DNA from: Pseudomonas sichuanensis | GTDB taxonomy: Bacteria; Pseudomonadota; Gammaproteobacteria; Pseudomonadales; Pseudomonadaceae | NCBI RefSeq assembly: GCF_003231305.1 | Contig: NZ_QKVM01000033.1 | Span: 1-64,000, forward strand | Direction: 5' to 3' | DNA length: 64,000 nucleotides | In this document: positions 42,066-51,198 of the stretch, one piece after another | How the letters are laid out: each line of letters opens with the position of its first letter | How positions within the stretch are numbered: position 1 is the stretch's first letter | The notes under the pieces: model-generated | Told to the model about the DNA's origin: nothing | The model's database searches: none | What the model saw: the letters and a program-made list of their open reading frames with translations, nothing else | Program-made: the position numbers and the translations under genes

Positions 42066-42710
42066 ATGGAAAAACCATCCGTAGCGCTCATCCGCGAAAC
42101 CTTCCCCGTTGGCCCCCTGCAGTGCAACTGCACGCTGATCGGCGACCCGCTCAGCAAGAAAGCCATTGTCGTCGACCCGGGCGGTGACGAGCAGAAGATC
42201 CTCGCCCGCCTGCAGCACCATGGCCTGACCCTGGTGAGCATCATCCATACCCACGCCCACTTCGATCACTTCCTCGCCTCGGGCAGGCTCAAGGAACTGA
42301 CCGGCGCCACCTTGCACCTGCACAAGGACGACCAGCCGTTGTGGGACAACCTGGAGATGCAATGCCAGATGTTCGGCATGCCCTACACGCCCGTGCCTGC
42401 ACCGGACCGCTGGCTGAGCGACGACGAGGAACTGGCGTGTGGTTGTGGCGTGGCCCTGCATACGCCAGGGCATAGCCCCGGCTCGATGAGCTTCTGGTTC
42501 GCCGAGCAGAAACTGCTGATTGCCGGCGACACCCTGTTCCGCCGCGGTGTCGGCCGCACCGATTTGTGGGGTGGTGACCAACGGACTATCGTTCGTTCCA
42601 TCAAGGAGCGACTGTACCGCCTCGATGAAGACGCCATCGTGGTGACCGGCCATGGCCCGGAAACCCGACTGGGCGACGAAATGCGCGAAAACCCGTTCGT
42701 GCGTGCCTGA
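42066..42710 (+). CDS. Metallo-beta-lactamase-fold hydrolase (glyoxalase II-like)
   Basis: The 214-residue enzyme has the zinc-binding THAHFDH motif near residues 61-67, a later His in HTPGHSPGS, the Asp of IAGDTLF and the His of VTGHGPETR, giving a full binuclear metal site. It resembles YcbL-type glyoxalase II enzymes that hydrolyse thioesters. The ATG at 42066 was chosen by alignment; the ribosome site is weak. Physiological substrate unknown. Confidence 0.88.
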   Translation: MEKPSVALIRETFPVGPLQCNCTLIGDPLSKKAIVVDPGGDEQKILARLQHHGLTLVSIIHTHAHFDHFLASGRLKELTGATLHLHKDDQPLWDNLEMQCQMFGMPYTPVPAPDRWLSDDEELACGCGVALHTPGHSPGSMSFWFAEQKLLIAGDTLFRRGVGRTDLWGGDQRTIVRSIKERLYRLDEDAIVVTGHGPETRLGDEMRENPFVRA

Positions 42711-42805
42711 GGTTGCATGGAATTTTTCCGCTTTGCTGCAATCCAAGGCTGGCACAGATCCGTGAGTGATCCGCTGCACTTTTGAATTTCAGTAGGAGCT
42801 TGTCC

Positions 42806-43525
42806 ATGTTCACCATGCGTCGTCTGATTATCGTCGCTACCGCCGCCGCCCTGATGTCCGGTTGTGCCAGCCCCAACCCGTATGACAACCAAGGCCAGGC
42901 GCAAGGCTCCACAGGGATGAGCAAAACTGCCAAGTACGGTGGCCTGGGCGCGCTGGCCGGCGCCGTCGCCGGTGCTGCCATCAACCACAACAACCGCGGC
43001 AAGGGTGCGCTGATCGGCGCCGCCGCAGTGGGCGCAGCCGCCGCGGGCTACGGTTACTACGCCGACAAGCAAGAGGCCGCGCTGCGTGCGCAAATGGCCA
43101 ACACGGGCGTCGAAGTGCAGCGTCAGGGTGACCAGATCAAGCTGATCATGCCGGGCAACATCACCTTCGCCACCGACTCGGCGAACATCGCCCCAAGTTT
43201 CTACTCGCCGCTGAACAACCTCGCCGGTTCGTTCAAGCAGTTCAACCAGAACACCATCGAAGTGGTCGGATTCACCGACAGCACCGGCAGCCGCCAGCAC
43301 AACATGGACCTGTCGCAGCGCCGCGCCCAGGCCGTCAGCAGCTACCTGACCTCGCAAGGTGTCGATGCATCGCGGGTGACGGTGCGTGGCATGGGCCCTG
43401 ACCAGCCGATCGCCAGCAACGCCGACGCCAACGGCCGCGCGCAGAACCGCCGCGTCGAGGTCAACCTCAAGCCGATTCCGGGTCAGCAGTATGACCAGCA
43501 GGGTACCGTGCAGCAGTACCCTTAA
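42806..43525 (+). CDS. OmpA-family lipoprotein (YiaD-like)
   Basis: The 239-residue protein has a lipobox (ALMSGC) and, after a short linker, a glycine-zipper segment (GLGALAGAVAGAA, ALIGAAAVGAAAAG) followed by an OmpA C-terminal domain (about 115-225) with the peptidoglycan-binding pattern GFTDSTGS and SQRRAQAV. It anchors the outer membrane to the cell wall. TAGGAGC lies upstream of ATG 42806. Confidence 0.9.
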   Translation: MFTMRRLIIVATAAALMSGCASPNPYDNQGQAQGSTGMSKTAKYGGLGALAGAVAGAAINHNNRGKGALIGAAAVGAAAAGYGYYADKQEAALRAQMANTGVEVQRQGDQIKLIMPGNITFATDSANIAPSFYSPLNNLAGSFKQFNQNTIEVVGFTDSTGSRQHNMDLSQRRAQAVSSYLTSQGVDASRVTVRGMGPDQPIASNADANGRAQNRRVEVNLKPIPGQQYDQQGTVQQYP

Positions 43526-43543
43526 GCTGCCTGGCTGCAACCG

Positions 43544-43607
43544 ATCGCGGGGCAAGCCCGCTCCCACGCCATTTGTTCACGGCGTGGGAGCGGGCTTGCC
43601 CCGCGAT
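43544..43607. repeat. REP pair (variant A)
   Basis: ATCGCGGGGCAAGCCCGCTC at 43544 and its inverted copy ending CGCGAT at 43607 around a short AT-rich loop, between the OmpA-like gene and the convergent pta. Confidence 0.85.
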
Positions 43608-43615
43608 GCTTTTTA

Positions 43616-45706
43616 TCAGCGCACGGTGCTGGCCTGGATCGCCGTCAGCGCGATGGTGTGCACGATATCGTCCACCTGGGCCCCGCGCGGCAGGTCGTTG
43701 ACCGGCTTGCGCAGCCCTTGCAGCATCGGCCCGAGGCTCACGCAGTCAGCACTGCGCTGCACCGCTTTATGGGTGGTGTTGCCGGTGTTCAGGTCGGGGA
43801 ACACGAACACCGTGGCGCGCCCGGCCACCGGGCTTGCGGGTGCCAGTTGGCGGGCGATCTCGGGGTTGGCGGCGGCGTCATACTGCAAGGGGCCGTCGAT
43901 CAGCAGGTCGTGCTCGGCCTGCTGCGCCAGCCGCGTGGCCTCGCGAACTTTTTCCACTTCCTCGTCACTGGCGGCCGAGTCGCTGGAGTAGCTGAGCATC
44001 GCCACCCGTGGGGCGATACCGAACGACTCGGCAGACTCGGCGCTCTGCCGGGCAATTTCGGCCAGTTCGGCGGCGCTGGGGTGCGGATTCATCACGCAGT
44101 CGCCATACACCAGCACCTGGTCCGGGAACAGCATGAAGAACACCGACGACACCAGGCTTGCACCTGGCGCGGTCTTGATCAGTTGCAAGGCCGGGCGGAT
44201 GGTGTTGGCGGTCGAATGCACCAGGCCCGAGACCAGGCCGTCGACCTCACCCAGGGCCAGCATCATGGTCGCGATCACCACCGGGTCTTCCAACTGCTGC
44301 TCGGCCATCGGCGCGTTGAGGTTCTTGCTCTTGCGCAAATCGACCATCGGTTCGACGTAGCGGGCACGGATCAGGTCGGGGTCGAGCACTTCCAGATCGG
44401 GCGGCAGGGTTATGCCCTGGGCACGCGCTACGGCCTGCACCGCTTCGGGCTTGGCCAGCAGCACGCAGCGGGCGATACCGCGCGCCTGGCACAGGGCGGC
44501 GGCTTGCACCAGCAAGGGCTCGGCGCCTTCGGGCAGGACGATGCGCTTGTTGGCCTGCTGGGCACGCTGAATCAGTTGGTAGCGGAACACCGCCGGCGAC
44601 AGGCGCAGCTCGCGTGGCGTGCCGCAGCGCTGGTGCAGCCAGGCGGCATCGAGCTGGCTGGCGACGAAGTCGGTGATGAACTCGGCGCGTTCGCGGTCGT
44701 CCACCGGGATCTCGCGGTTCAGCGAGTTGAGCTGATTGGCGGTGTCATAGGAGCCGGTGCTTACCGACAGGATCGGCAGGCCGGCCTGCAGTGCGCCGCG
44801 GCATAGCTCCAGGATGCGTGGGTCGGGCTTGCTGTCGCTGGTCAGCAACAGGCCGGCCAGGGGCACGCCATTGATCGCCGCCAGGCTCACGGCGAGGATG
44901 ATGTCGTCGCGATCGCCCGGCGTCACCACCAGGGTGCCCGAGGTGAGCAGCGGCACGGTGTTGGCCACGGTGCGGGCGCAGATGATGATCTTGTTCATGC
45001 GCCGCTGGTCGTAGTCACCGGCGTTGAGCACCTGGGCGCCGAGCAGCTCGGCGACGTCGCGGGTGCGCGGCGCATTGAGGTCGGGCTGGTAGGGGATGCA
45101 GCCGAGCAGGCGGAAATCGTTGCCGCGCAACAGCGGCGAGTGCTCGCGCAGCCGCGTGGCGAAGTCGGCCATGCTTTCGTCGGTGCGCACCTTGTTGAGG
45201 ATCACCCCGAGCACCTTGGGGTCGCGCGGGCCACCGTACAACTGGGCCTGCAGTTCGACGCGCCCGGACAGCTCGCTGAGCACCTCGTTCTCGGGCGCCG
45301 ACACCAGGATCACCTCGGCATCCAGGCTCTTGGCCAGGTGCAGGTTGACCCGGGCCGCGTAGCTGGCGTGGCGGGTCGGTACCATGCCTTCGACCACCAC
45401 CACGTCCTTGCCCACGCACGCTTGCTGGTAAAGGCGAATGATTTCTTCGAGCAGTTCGTCCAGTTGGCCGTCCCCCAGCATGCGCTCCACATGGCCAAGG
45501 CTAAGTGGCAGGGGCGGCTTGATGCCATGGGTGCGCGCAACCAGCTCGGTGGAGCGCTCCGGGCCGGTGTCGCCGGGGTGTGGCTGGGCGATCGGCTTGA
45601 AGAAGCCGACCTTGAGCCCGGCGCGCTCCAGGGTGCGGATCAGGCCCAGGCTGATGGAGGTGAGGCCGACACCGAAGTCGGTCGGCGCAATGAAAAATGT
45701 CTGCAT
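43616..45706 (-). CDS. pta: Phosphate acetyltransferase (long form)
   Basis: Interconverts acetyl-CoA and acetyl phosphate. The 696-residue protein is the long type: an N-terminal BioD-like P-loop region (FFIAPTDFGVGLTSISLG), a DRTGG-like middle domain and the catalytic PTA domain with VLPEGAEPLLVQAA and VYGDCVMNPHP. ATG at 45706 is preferred to 45742. No ackA is next to it; the DUF3565 gene is 32 nt upstream on the same strand, so it heads the operon. Confidence 0.94.
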   Translation of the reverse strand: MQTFFIAPTDFGVGLTSISLGLIRTLERAGLKVGFFKPIAQPHPGDTGPERSTELVARTHGIKPPLPLSLGHVERMLGDGQLDELLEEIIRLYQQACVGKDVVVVEGMVPTRHASYAARVNLHLAKSLDAEVILVSAPENEVLSELSGRVELQAQLYGGPRDPKVLGVILNKVRTDESMADFATRLREHSPLLRGNDFRLLGCIPYQPDLNAPRTRDVAELLGAQVLNAGDYDQRRMNKIIICARTVANTVPLLTSGTLVVTPGDRDDIILAVSLAAINGVPLAGLLLTSDSKPDPRILELCRGALQAGLPILSVSTGSYDTANQLNSLNREIPVDDRERAEFITDFVASQLDAAWLHQRCGTPRELRLSPAVFRYQLIQRAQQANKRIVLPEGAEPLLVQAAALCQARGIARCVLLAKPEAVQAVARAQGITLPPDLEVLDPDLIRARYVEPMVDLRKSKNLNAPMAEQQLEDPVVIATMMLALGEVDGLVSGLVHSTANTIRPALQLIKTAPGASLVSSVFFMLFPDQVLVYGDCVMNPHPSAAELAEIARQSAESAESFGIAPRVAMLSYSSDSAASDEEVEKVREATRLAQQAEHDLLIDGPLQYDAAANPEIARQLAPASPVAGRATVFVFPDLNTGNTTHKAVQRSADCVSLGPMLQGLRKPVNDLPRGAQVDDIVHTIALTAIQASTVR

Positions 45707-45738
45707 GCGTGCTTCTCGAAATAAGCGGTGCAAGGAAA

Positions 45739-45966
45739 TCAACGGCCAAGGGTATCGCTAACCGCACCCTGGGCGCACCAGCCACAGTGGAATACCTGGC
45801 CGATGCGGCGTTCGCGCTCGCTGGGCTCGAGCACCCAGGGCCGCGCCTGCCAGGGCGGCTGGTGGCGCAAGTGCTGGGTGTGGCCGCAGGACAGGTCGAC
45901 CACCCAGTGGCCTTCCTCGTCCTGATGGAAGCCGGTGATCAGACTGACGGGCCTCCCTTCGTCCAT
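45739..45966 (-). CDS. DUF3565 small metal-ligand-rich protein
   Basis: A 75-residue protein (MDEGRPVSLITGFHQDEEGH at the start) with SCGHTQH and HCGWC, histidine/cysteine clusters fit for a metal site. The ATG at 45966 fits family length, though no good ribosome site is visible; a longer frame to 46071 overlaps slyD. It lies 32 nt upstream of pta in the same direction and divergent from slyD. Function unknown. Confidence 0.75.
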   Translation of the reverse strand: MDEGRPVSLITGFHQDEEGHWVVDLSCGHTQHLRHQPPWQARPWVLEPSERERRIGQVFHCGWCAQGAVSDTLGR

Positions 45967-46039
45967 GGTCGGTTCGCAATCGGACGGTGCCTTGGTTACA
46001 CTTCTCCGCTCTACATTCTTTTGCAAAAGGTCCTGCCCC

Positions 46040-46525
46040 ATGCTGATCGCCGCCAACAAGGCTGTCTCCATCGACTATACCCTGACCAACGACGCCGGTG
46101 AGACCATCGACAGCTCTGCCGGCGGTGCGCCGCTGGTTTACCTGCACGGTGCCGGCAACATCATCCCGGGCCTGGAAAAAGCCCTGGAAGGCAAAAAGGT
46201 CGGTGACAAGCTGACCGTTGCCATCGAGCCCGAAGACGCCTACGGCGAATACTCGGCCGAACTGGTCAGCACCCTGAGCAGCAAGATGTTCGAAGGCGTC
46301 GACCAACTGGAAGTCGGCATGCAGTTCCACGCTTCGGCGCCGGACGGCCAGATGCAGATCGTCACCATCCGCGACATCGACGGCGACGACGTGACCGTCG
46401 ACGGCAACCACCCGCTGGCCGGCCAGCGCCTGAACTTCCAGGTCGAGGTCGTTGACCTGCGTGACGCCAGCGCAGAAGAAATCGCTCATGGCCACATCCA
46501 CGGTGAAGGTGGCCATCACCACTGA
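46040..46525 (+). CDS. slyD: FKBP-type peptidyl-prolyl isomerase SlyD
   Basis: The 161-residue protein has the SlyD pattern: MLIAANKAVSIDYTLTNDAG, the FKBP active-site segment GAGNIIPGLEKALEGKKVGD, an inserted flap domain, and a histidine-rich C-terminal tail (HGHIHGEGGHHH) that binds nickel in related proteins. Foldase and metallochaperone role. The ATG at 46040 follows AAAGGTCCTGCCCC. Confidence 0.94.
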   Translation: MLIAANKAVSIDYTLTNDAGETIDSSAGGAPLVYLHGAGNIIPGLEKALEGKKVGDKLTVAIEPEDAYGEYSAELVSTLSSKMFEGVDQLEVGMQFHASAPDGQMQIVTIRDIDGDDVTVDGNHPLAGQRLNFQVEVVDLRDASAEEIAHGHIHGEGGHHH

Positions 46526-46663
46526 TTTTCTGCGCTAAGCTCAGAGAGTCGCCAGGCGCTCGGGCAAGCCGGACATCCTCAGGGAGTGGACGGTTTGGCT
46601 GCGCGCCTTTTTAGTGGGCGCAATTCGCCCCAGCGGCAACCGGGAACCTGAGAGGGGATCAAC

Positions 46664-47146
46664 ATGAGTGTATTTCACGACCTGACATTGAAGGCGCTGA
46701 ACGGCGAAGACCTGCCCCTTGCCCCGTTCAAGGGCCAGGTGGTGCTGGTGGTCAATGTCGCCTCCAAGTGTGGTCTCACGCCGCAATACGCGTCGCTGGA
46801 GAAACTCCAGCAGCAGTTCAAGGGCAAGGGTTTCAACGTGCTGGGGCTACCCTGCAACCAGTTTGCCGGCCAGGAGCCAGGCAGTGCGGACGAGATCCAG
46901 GCGTTCTGCAGCCGCAACTATGGCGTGAGTTTCCCGCTGAGCGAGAAGCTCGACGTCAATGGCTCGGAGCGGCATGCCCTGTACCGGCTGCTGGCTGGCG
47001 AGGGCGCCGAGTTTCCTGGCGATATCACCTGGAACTTCGAGAAGTTCCTGGTGGGCAAGGATGGTCGCGTGCTGGCGCGTTTCGCGCCACGTACCGCGCC
47101 GGACGATCCAACCGTGGTACAGGCGATCGAGAAGGCCTTGGCGTGA
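46664..47146 (+). CDS. gpx: Glutathione peroxidase-like thiol peroxidase
   Basis: A 160-residue thioredoxin-fold enzyme with the peroxidatic C36 in ASKCGLT, Q66 in PCNQFAG and the Trp of ITWNFEKFL, the catalytic tetrad family residues. It uses Cys instead of selenocysteine and has the second C64 typical of thioredoxin-dependent bacterial members. Reduces hydroperoxides; 138 nt after slyD. Confidence 0.94.
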   Translation: MSVFHDLTLKALNGEDLPLAPFKGQVVLVVNVASKCGLTPQYASLEKLQQQFKGKGFNVLGLPCNQFAGQEPGSADEIQAFCSRNYGVSFPLSEKLDVNGSERHALYRLLAGEGAEFPGDITWNFEKFLVGKDGRVLARFAPRTAPDDPTVVQAIEKALA

Positions 47147-47153
47147 TTTGCAC

Positions 47154-47185
47154 CCTGTGGGAGCGGCCAAAGCCGCTCCCACAGG
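47154..47185. repeat. Short perfect REP palindrome
   Basis: CCTGTGGGAGCGGC pairs perfectly (14 bp) with GCCGCTCCCACAGG around a CAAA loop, 7 nt after the gpx stop; it may also serve as terminator. Confidence 0.8.
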
Positions 47186-47342
47186 TTCGCGCGAATCAGC
47201 AAGCGCTGTGCAGTTCTGTGAGATCTCGGCCTGCCCCGCGCTCATCTGGGATACCTGCCAATCACCCCGATCAATAATGCTGTGCCCATCCACCCGCTCC
47301 CCCTAAGCTCAGGCGCATTTCCTCACCTGTCGGGAGCGCCGC

Positions 47343-48446
47343 ATGTCCAGCAACCCTCTGTTCCAGCCTTTCACCCTTGGCACCCTCGACCTGCCGACCC
47401 GTGTGGTCATGGCACCGATGACCCGTACCTTCTGCCCCGGTGGCGTACCCCATGAAGGCGTGGTCGAGTACTACCGCCGCCGTGCTGCTGCCGGTGTCGG
47501 CCTGATCATCACCGAAGGCACCACGGTTGGCCACAAAGCCGCCAACGGCTACCCCAACGTTCCACGCTTTCATGGCGACGATGCGTTGGCCGGCTGGAAG
47601 CGCGTGGTCGAAGCCGTGCATGCCGAAGGCGGGCGCATCGTGCCGCAGCTGTGGCATGTAGGCAGCGTGCGCCGGCTGGGCACCGAACCCGATGCCAGCG
47701 TGCCGGGCCATGGCCCGAGCGGCAAGGACAAGGACGGCAAGGTCGTGGTCCATGGCATGAGCCATGACGACATCCGCGAGGTGATTGCCGCCTTCGCCCA
47801 GGCTGCCCGTGATGCCCAGGCCATTGGCATGGACGGTGTCGAGATCCACGGCGCCCATGGTTACCTGATCGATCAGTTCTTCTGGGAAGCCAGCAACCGC
47901 CGCGATGACGAATATGGCGGTGACCTGGCCGGGCGTTCGCGCTTTGCCATCGAACTGATCCAGGCCGTGCGTGCTGCAGTGGGGCCGGACTTCCCGATCA
48001 TCTTCCGTTTCTCCCAGTGGAAGCAGCAGGATTACAGCGCGCGCCTGGTGCAAACCCCGCAGGCCCTGGCGGCGTTCCTCAAGCCGCTGTCCGAGGCGGG
48101 TGTGGATATCTTCCATTGCTCTACCCGGCGCTTCTGGGAGCCGGAGTTCGACGGCAGCGAGCTGAACCTGGCCGGCTGGACCCGTCAACTCACCGGCAAA
48201 CCGACCATCACCGTGGGCAGCGTCGGCCTGGACGGCGAGTTCCTGCAGTTCATGGTCGATACCGACAAGGTGGCCCAACCGGCCAGCCTGGAAGGGCTGC
48301 TGCGCAGGTTGCAGGCCGAGGAATTCGACCTGGTGGCTGTGGGCCGCGCCCTGCTGGTCGATGCCGAGTGGGCGCAGAAAGTGCGTGAAGGGCGTGAGGC
48401 GGATGTGCTGCCGTTCAGCCGCGAGGCGCTGACGACCCTGGCTTGA
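47343..48446 (+). CDS. Old Yellow Enzyme-family NADH:flavin oxidoreductase
   Basis: The 367-residue TIM-barrel flavoprotein has VVMAPMTRTF near the N-terminus, the active-site HGAHGYLIDQFF and FNP-type VAVGRALLVD for FMN phosphate binding. It likely reduces activated alkenes or electrophiles. The start has GGGAGCGCCGC upstream. The 3' end overlaps the convergent glycosyltransferase gene by 32 bp. Confidence 0.91.
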   Translation: MSSNPLFQPFTLGTLDLPTRVVMAPMTRTFCPGGVPHEGVVEYYRRRAAAGVGLIITEGTTVGHKAANGYPNVPRFHGDDALAGWKRVVEAVHAEGGRIVPQLWHVGSVRRLGTEPDASVPGHGPSGKDKDGKVVVHGMSHDDIREVIAAFAQAARDAQAIGMDGVEIHGAHGYLIDQFFWEASNRRDDEYGGDLAGRSRFAIELIQAVRAAVGPDFPIIFRFSQWKQQDYSARLVQTPQALAAFLKPLSEAGVDIFHCSTRRFWEPEFDGSELNLAGWTRQLTGKPTITVGSVGLDGEFLQFMVDTDKVAQPASLEGLLRRLQAEEFDLVAVGRALLVDAEWAQKVREGREADVLPFSREALTTLA

Positions 48447-49632
48447 TCGCCACGGCATGGGCTGGCGCCTGCTCGCTCACGGGCGCGCCGGCACGGCAGG
48501 CGTCGCGCAGGAACCCTTCGAACTGCTCGACGATCGCCGGCCAGCCCTGGCGGCTGGCATGCTGGCGGGCGTTGAGGCGCACCCTGCGCAAGGTTTCGTT
48601 TTCTTCCAGCAGCCAGCAGGCGGCGTCGATGAACGCTGCCTGGTCGCCCGGCATGGCCAGGGCGCCGCTGTGGCCATGGCGGATGTGCTGGGCGGCGGCG
48701 GCCTCATCGTAGGCAACCACCGCCAACCCCGAGGCCATCGCCTCGAGCACCACGTTGCCAAAGGTCTCGGTCAGGCTCGGGAACAGGAACAGGTCGCCAC
48801 TGGCGTAATGTTCGGCCAGCTGTTCGCCGCGTTGCGCACCGCAGAACAGTGCATCCGGTAACTGCTGCTCAAGGCTGGCGCGCTGCGGCCCGTCACCCAC
48901 CATGATCAGGCGCAATCGATGCTGTGGAAAACGTGCCTGCAGGGTGTCCAGGGCAGGGCGCAGCAAGGCGAGGTTTTTTTCCGCAGCCAGGCGCCCGACA
49001 TGCACCACGGCAATGTCATCGACCGCCAACCCCCACTGTTCACGCAGGGCCTGGCTGCGCCGCGCCGGGTTGAACAGGCAGGCATCGACCCCCCGCGCCA
49101 TCAGGCCCAGGTTTTCGAAGCCGCGTCGCTCCAGGGCCAGGCGCTGGCTGGCGCTGGGTACCAGGGTGATGGCGGTGCGCCGGTGGAACCAGCGCAGGTA
49201 ATGGGTGAGCAGCCGCGTCAGCAGGCCCAGGCCATACTGGCCCGAGTACTGTGGGAAGTTGGTGTGAAAGCCACTGACCACCGAAATACCCAGGCGCCGG
49301 GCCGCGCGCAGGGCGCTCAGGCCCAGCGGCCCCTCGGTGGCGATGTACAGCACGTCCGGGCGCTGGCGGCGCCAGCGCCGTAGCAACCTATGCATCGACA
49401 CTTCGCCCCACTGCAGCCCGGGGTAGCCCGGCAATGGCCAGCCACGGCACAGCAGCAGCTCACCCTCGGCATCGGGCACGCTGTCGCTCGCCTGGCGCGG
49501 GCGGATCACCTCTACCTGATGGCCCCGCTGGCGCAGCCCGGCATCGAGGCGGCCAAGGGTATTGGCCACACCGTTGATCTCCGGTGGGAAGGTTTCGCTG
49601 ACCAGGGTGATGCGCAGGGACGGTGTATTCAT
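48415..49632 (-). CDS. GT4-family glycosyltransferase
   Basis: A 405-residue GT-B enzyme with the N-terminal VSETFPPEINGVANTLGRL motif of GDP-mannose/sulfoquinovosyl-type transferases and the C-terminal nucleotide-sugar motif SLTETFGNVVLEAMASG (EX7E). It may glycosylate diacylglycerol or another lipid, as related enzymes do under phosphate limitation; a possible Pho box lies upstream at 49668. Its 3' end overlaps the convergent OYE gene by 32 bp. Confidence 0.87.
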   Translation of the reverse strand: MNTPSLRITLVSETFPPEINGVANTLGRLDAGLRQRGHQVEVIRPRQASDSVPDAEGELLLCRGWPLPGYPGLQWGEVSMHRLLRRWRRQRPDVLYIATEGPLGLSALRAARRLGISVVSGFHTNFPQYSGQYGLGLLTRLLTHYLRWFHRRTAITLVPSASQRLALERRGFENLGLMARGVDACLFNPARRSQALREQWGLAVDDIAVVHVGRLAAEKNLALLRPALDTLQARFPQHRLRLIMVGDGPQRASLEQQLPDALFCGAQRGEQLAEHYASGDLFLFPSLTETFGNVVLEAMASGLAVVAYDEAAAAQHIRHGHSGALAMPGDQAAFIDAACWLLEENETLRRVRLNARQHASRQGWPAIVEQFEGFLRDACRAGAPVSEQAPAHAVAIKPGSSAPRG

Positions 49633-49667
49633 GTGCAAAAGTGTCCGCCGCACCCGTTGCGGGTATG

Positions 49668-49695
49668 TGACGGCTGTGTGACGGCTGTATGACGC
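49668..49695 (-). promoter_or_regulatory. Candidate Pho box upstream of the glycosyltransferase
   Basis: Three tandem half-sites TGACGGC, TGACGGC and TGACGCC start at 49668, 49679 and 49690, exactly 11 bp apart, the period of PhoB binding. Read on the minus strand they are C(C/T)GTCA-like, five of six bases in each of two half-sites fitting CTGTCA. They end 35 nt before the start codon at 49632. Confidence 0.45.
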
Positions 49696-49809
49696 CTGAT
49701 TTTCGGCGCCTCGCGCAGGTCAATTATTCCCGTCAAACCGCTCAAGAATCCCCGGGGCGCAGCCGATGAAGATGCATTCGACTATGGTGTGCGCTCCGGG
49801 AGAGCGGTG

Positions 49810-51126
49810 ATGTTCAACAGCAAACTGAAGCAAGAAATCCAGCAGCTGCGCGAAGAGCTGATGTCCATCGAACAGGTCAAGAACAGCCTCGACAGCGAAA
49901 TGCTGGTACTCCAGCTCGACCCCCAGGGGCGCATCGAGACGGTCAACGGCAACTTCGAGACCGAGATGCTCTACCGCGCCGAACAACTGATCGGGCGCAA
50001 CATCGAAGACATCGTGCCGGCCCACGTCAAGAAGCTCGATTTCTACCAGCGCATGAAAACCGCGATCACCCGTGGCGAGCATCTGAACGGCGCATTCCGC
50101 CTGCTGCGCGGCAACGGTGAAGAAGCCTGGCTGCGCTCGATCCTGCAGCCGGTGAAGAACAGCGGCGGGCAGATCAAGTACTTCACCCTGCATTCCAGCG
50201 ACCTGACCCGCACCATCGAAACGTCGCGTGAACATGAAAGCCTGATCAAGGCGTTGATGCGCTCCACCGCCGTGATCGAATTCAACCTCGACGGCCAGGT
50301 GCTGACCGCCAACGACCGCTTCCTGCAGGGCATGGGGTACAGCCTGGAGCAGGTGCGTGGCAAGCATCACCGCATGTTCTGCGATCCGGAAGAGGCAAAC
50401 TCGCCGGAGTACAAGGCATTCTGGGAAAAGTTGCGCCGCGGCGAATTCGTTGCCGAGCGCTTCAAGCGCGTCGACGCCCATGGCCGCACCGTGTGGCTGG
50501 AGGCCTCGTACAACCCGATCATCGACGCCCACGACGTGCTCTACAAAGTGGTCAAGTTCGCCACGGTGATCACCGACCAGGTCAATCAGGAGCTGGCGGT
50601 GGCCCAGGCGGCGGACATCGCCTACAACACCTCGCTGGAAACCGACAGCTGCGCGCGCAAGGCCACCGACGTGGTTACCCAGACCGTGGACGTGATGCGC
50701 GGGCTGGAGGGCTCGATGCAGGATGCCGCCGACGGCATCCAGGCGCTGGACAAGCAGTCCAAGGTGATTGGCGCGATCATCAAGACCATCAGCGACATCG
50801 CCGGCCAGACCAACCTGCTGGCGCTCAACGCCGCCATCGAGGCCGCCCGCGCCGGCGAGCAAGGCCGTGGCTTTGCCGTGGTCGCCGACGAAGTGCGCCA
50901 GCTGGCTTCGCGTACCAGCAGCGCCACCGAAGAAATCGCCAAGGTGGTGCAGCAGAACGAACAACTGGCCCAGGCGGCGGTGGACATCATCGACACCAGC
51001 AAGCGCCAGGCCGAACAGGGCCTGGCCCTGGCAGCCGATACCGGCGGGGTGATCGTGGAGATTCAGGAAGGGGCGAAGAAGGTGGTGGATGCGGTGGGGC
51101 AGTTTTCCAGCCAGTTGAGTCACTGA
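49810..51126 (+). CDS. Soluble PAS-PAS chemotaxis transducer (BdlA-like)
   Basis: The 438-residue protein has two PAS domains (about 25-140 and 145-265, with PASs like VIEFNLDGQVLTANDRFLQG) and a cytoplasmic MCP tip (GQTNLLALNAAIEAARAGEQ) but no transmembrane segment or HAMP. This is the architecture of P. aeruginosa BdlA, which links redox or c-di-GMP signals to biofilm dispersal. The shorter start at 49810 has GGGAGAG upstream. Ligand or cofactor cannot be told from sequence. Confidence 0.87.
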   Translation: MFNSKLKQEIQQLREELMSIEQVKNSLDSEMLVLQLDPQGRIETVNGNFETEMLYRAEQLIGRNIEDIVPAHVKKLDFYQRMKTAITRGEHLNGAFRLLRGNGEEAWLRSILQPVKNSGGQIKYFTLHSSDLTRTIETSREHESLIKALMRSTAVIEFNLDGQVLTANDRFLQGMGYSLEQVRGKHHRMFCDPEEANSPEYKAFWEKLRRGEFVAERFKRVDAHGRTVWLEASYNPIIDAHDVLYKVVKFATVITDQVNQELAVAQAADIAYNTSLETDSCARKATDVVTQTVDVMRGLEGSMQDAADGIQALDKQSKVIGAIIKTISDIAGQTNLLALNAAIEAARAGEQGRGFAVVADEVRQLASRTSSATEEIAKVVQQNEQLAQAAVDIIDTSKRQAEQGLALAADTGGVIVEIQEGAKKVVDAVGQFSSQLSH

Positions 51127-51137
51127 CCAGGCGATCG

Positions 51138-51192
51138 CATCGCGGGGCAAGCCCGCTCCCACGTGGCGTGGGAGCGGGCTTGCCCCGCGATG
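51138..51192. repeat. Perfect 26-bp REP hairpin (variant A)
   Basis: Two 26-nt arms (51138-51163 and 51167-51192) are exact inverted copies around a TGG loop; the core is CGCGGGGCAAGCCCGCTCCC. It sits between convergent genes. Confidence 0.92.
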
Positions 51193-51198
51193 GCTTGT

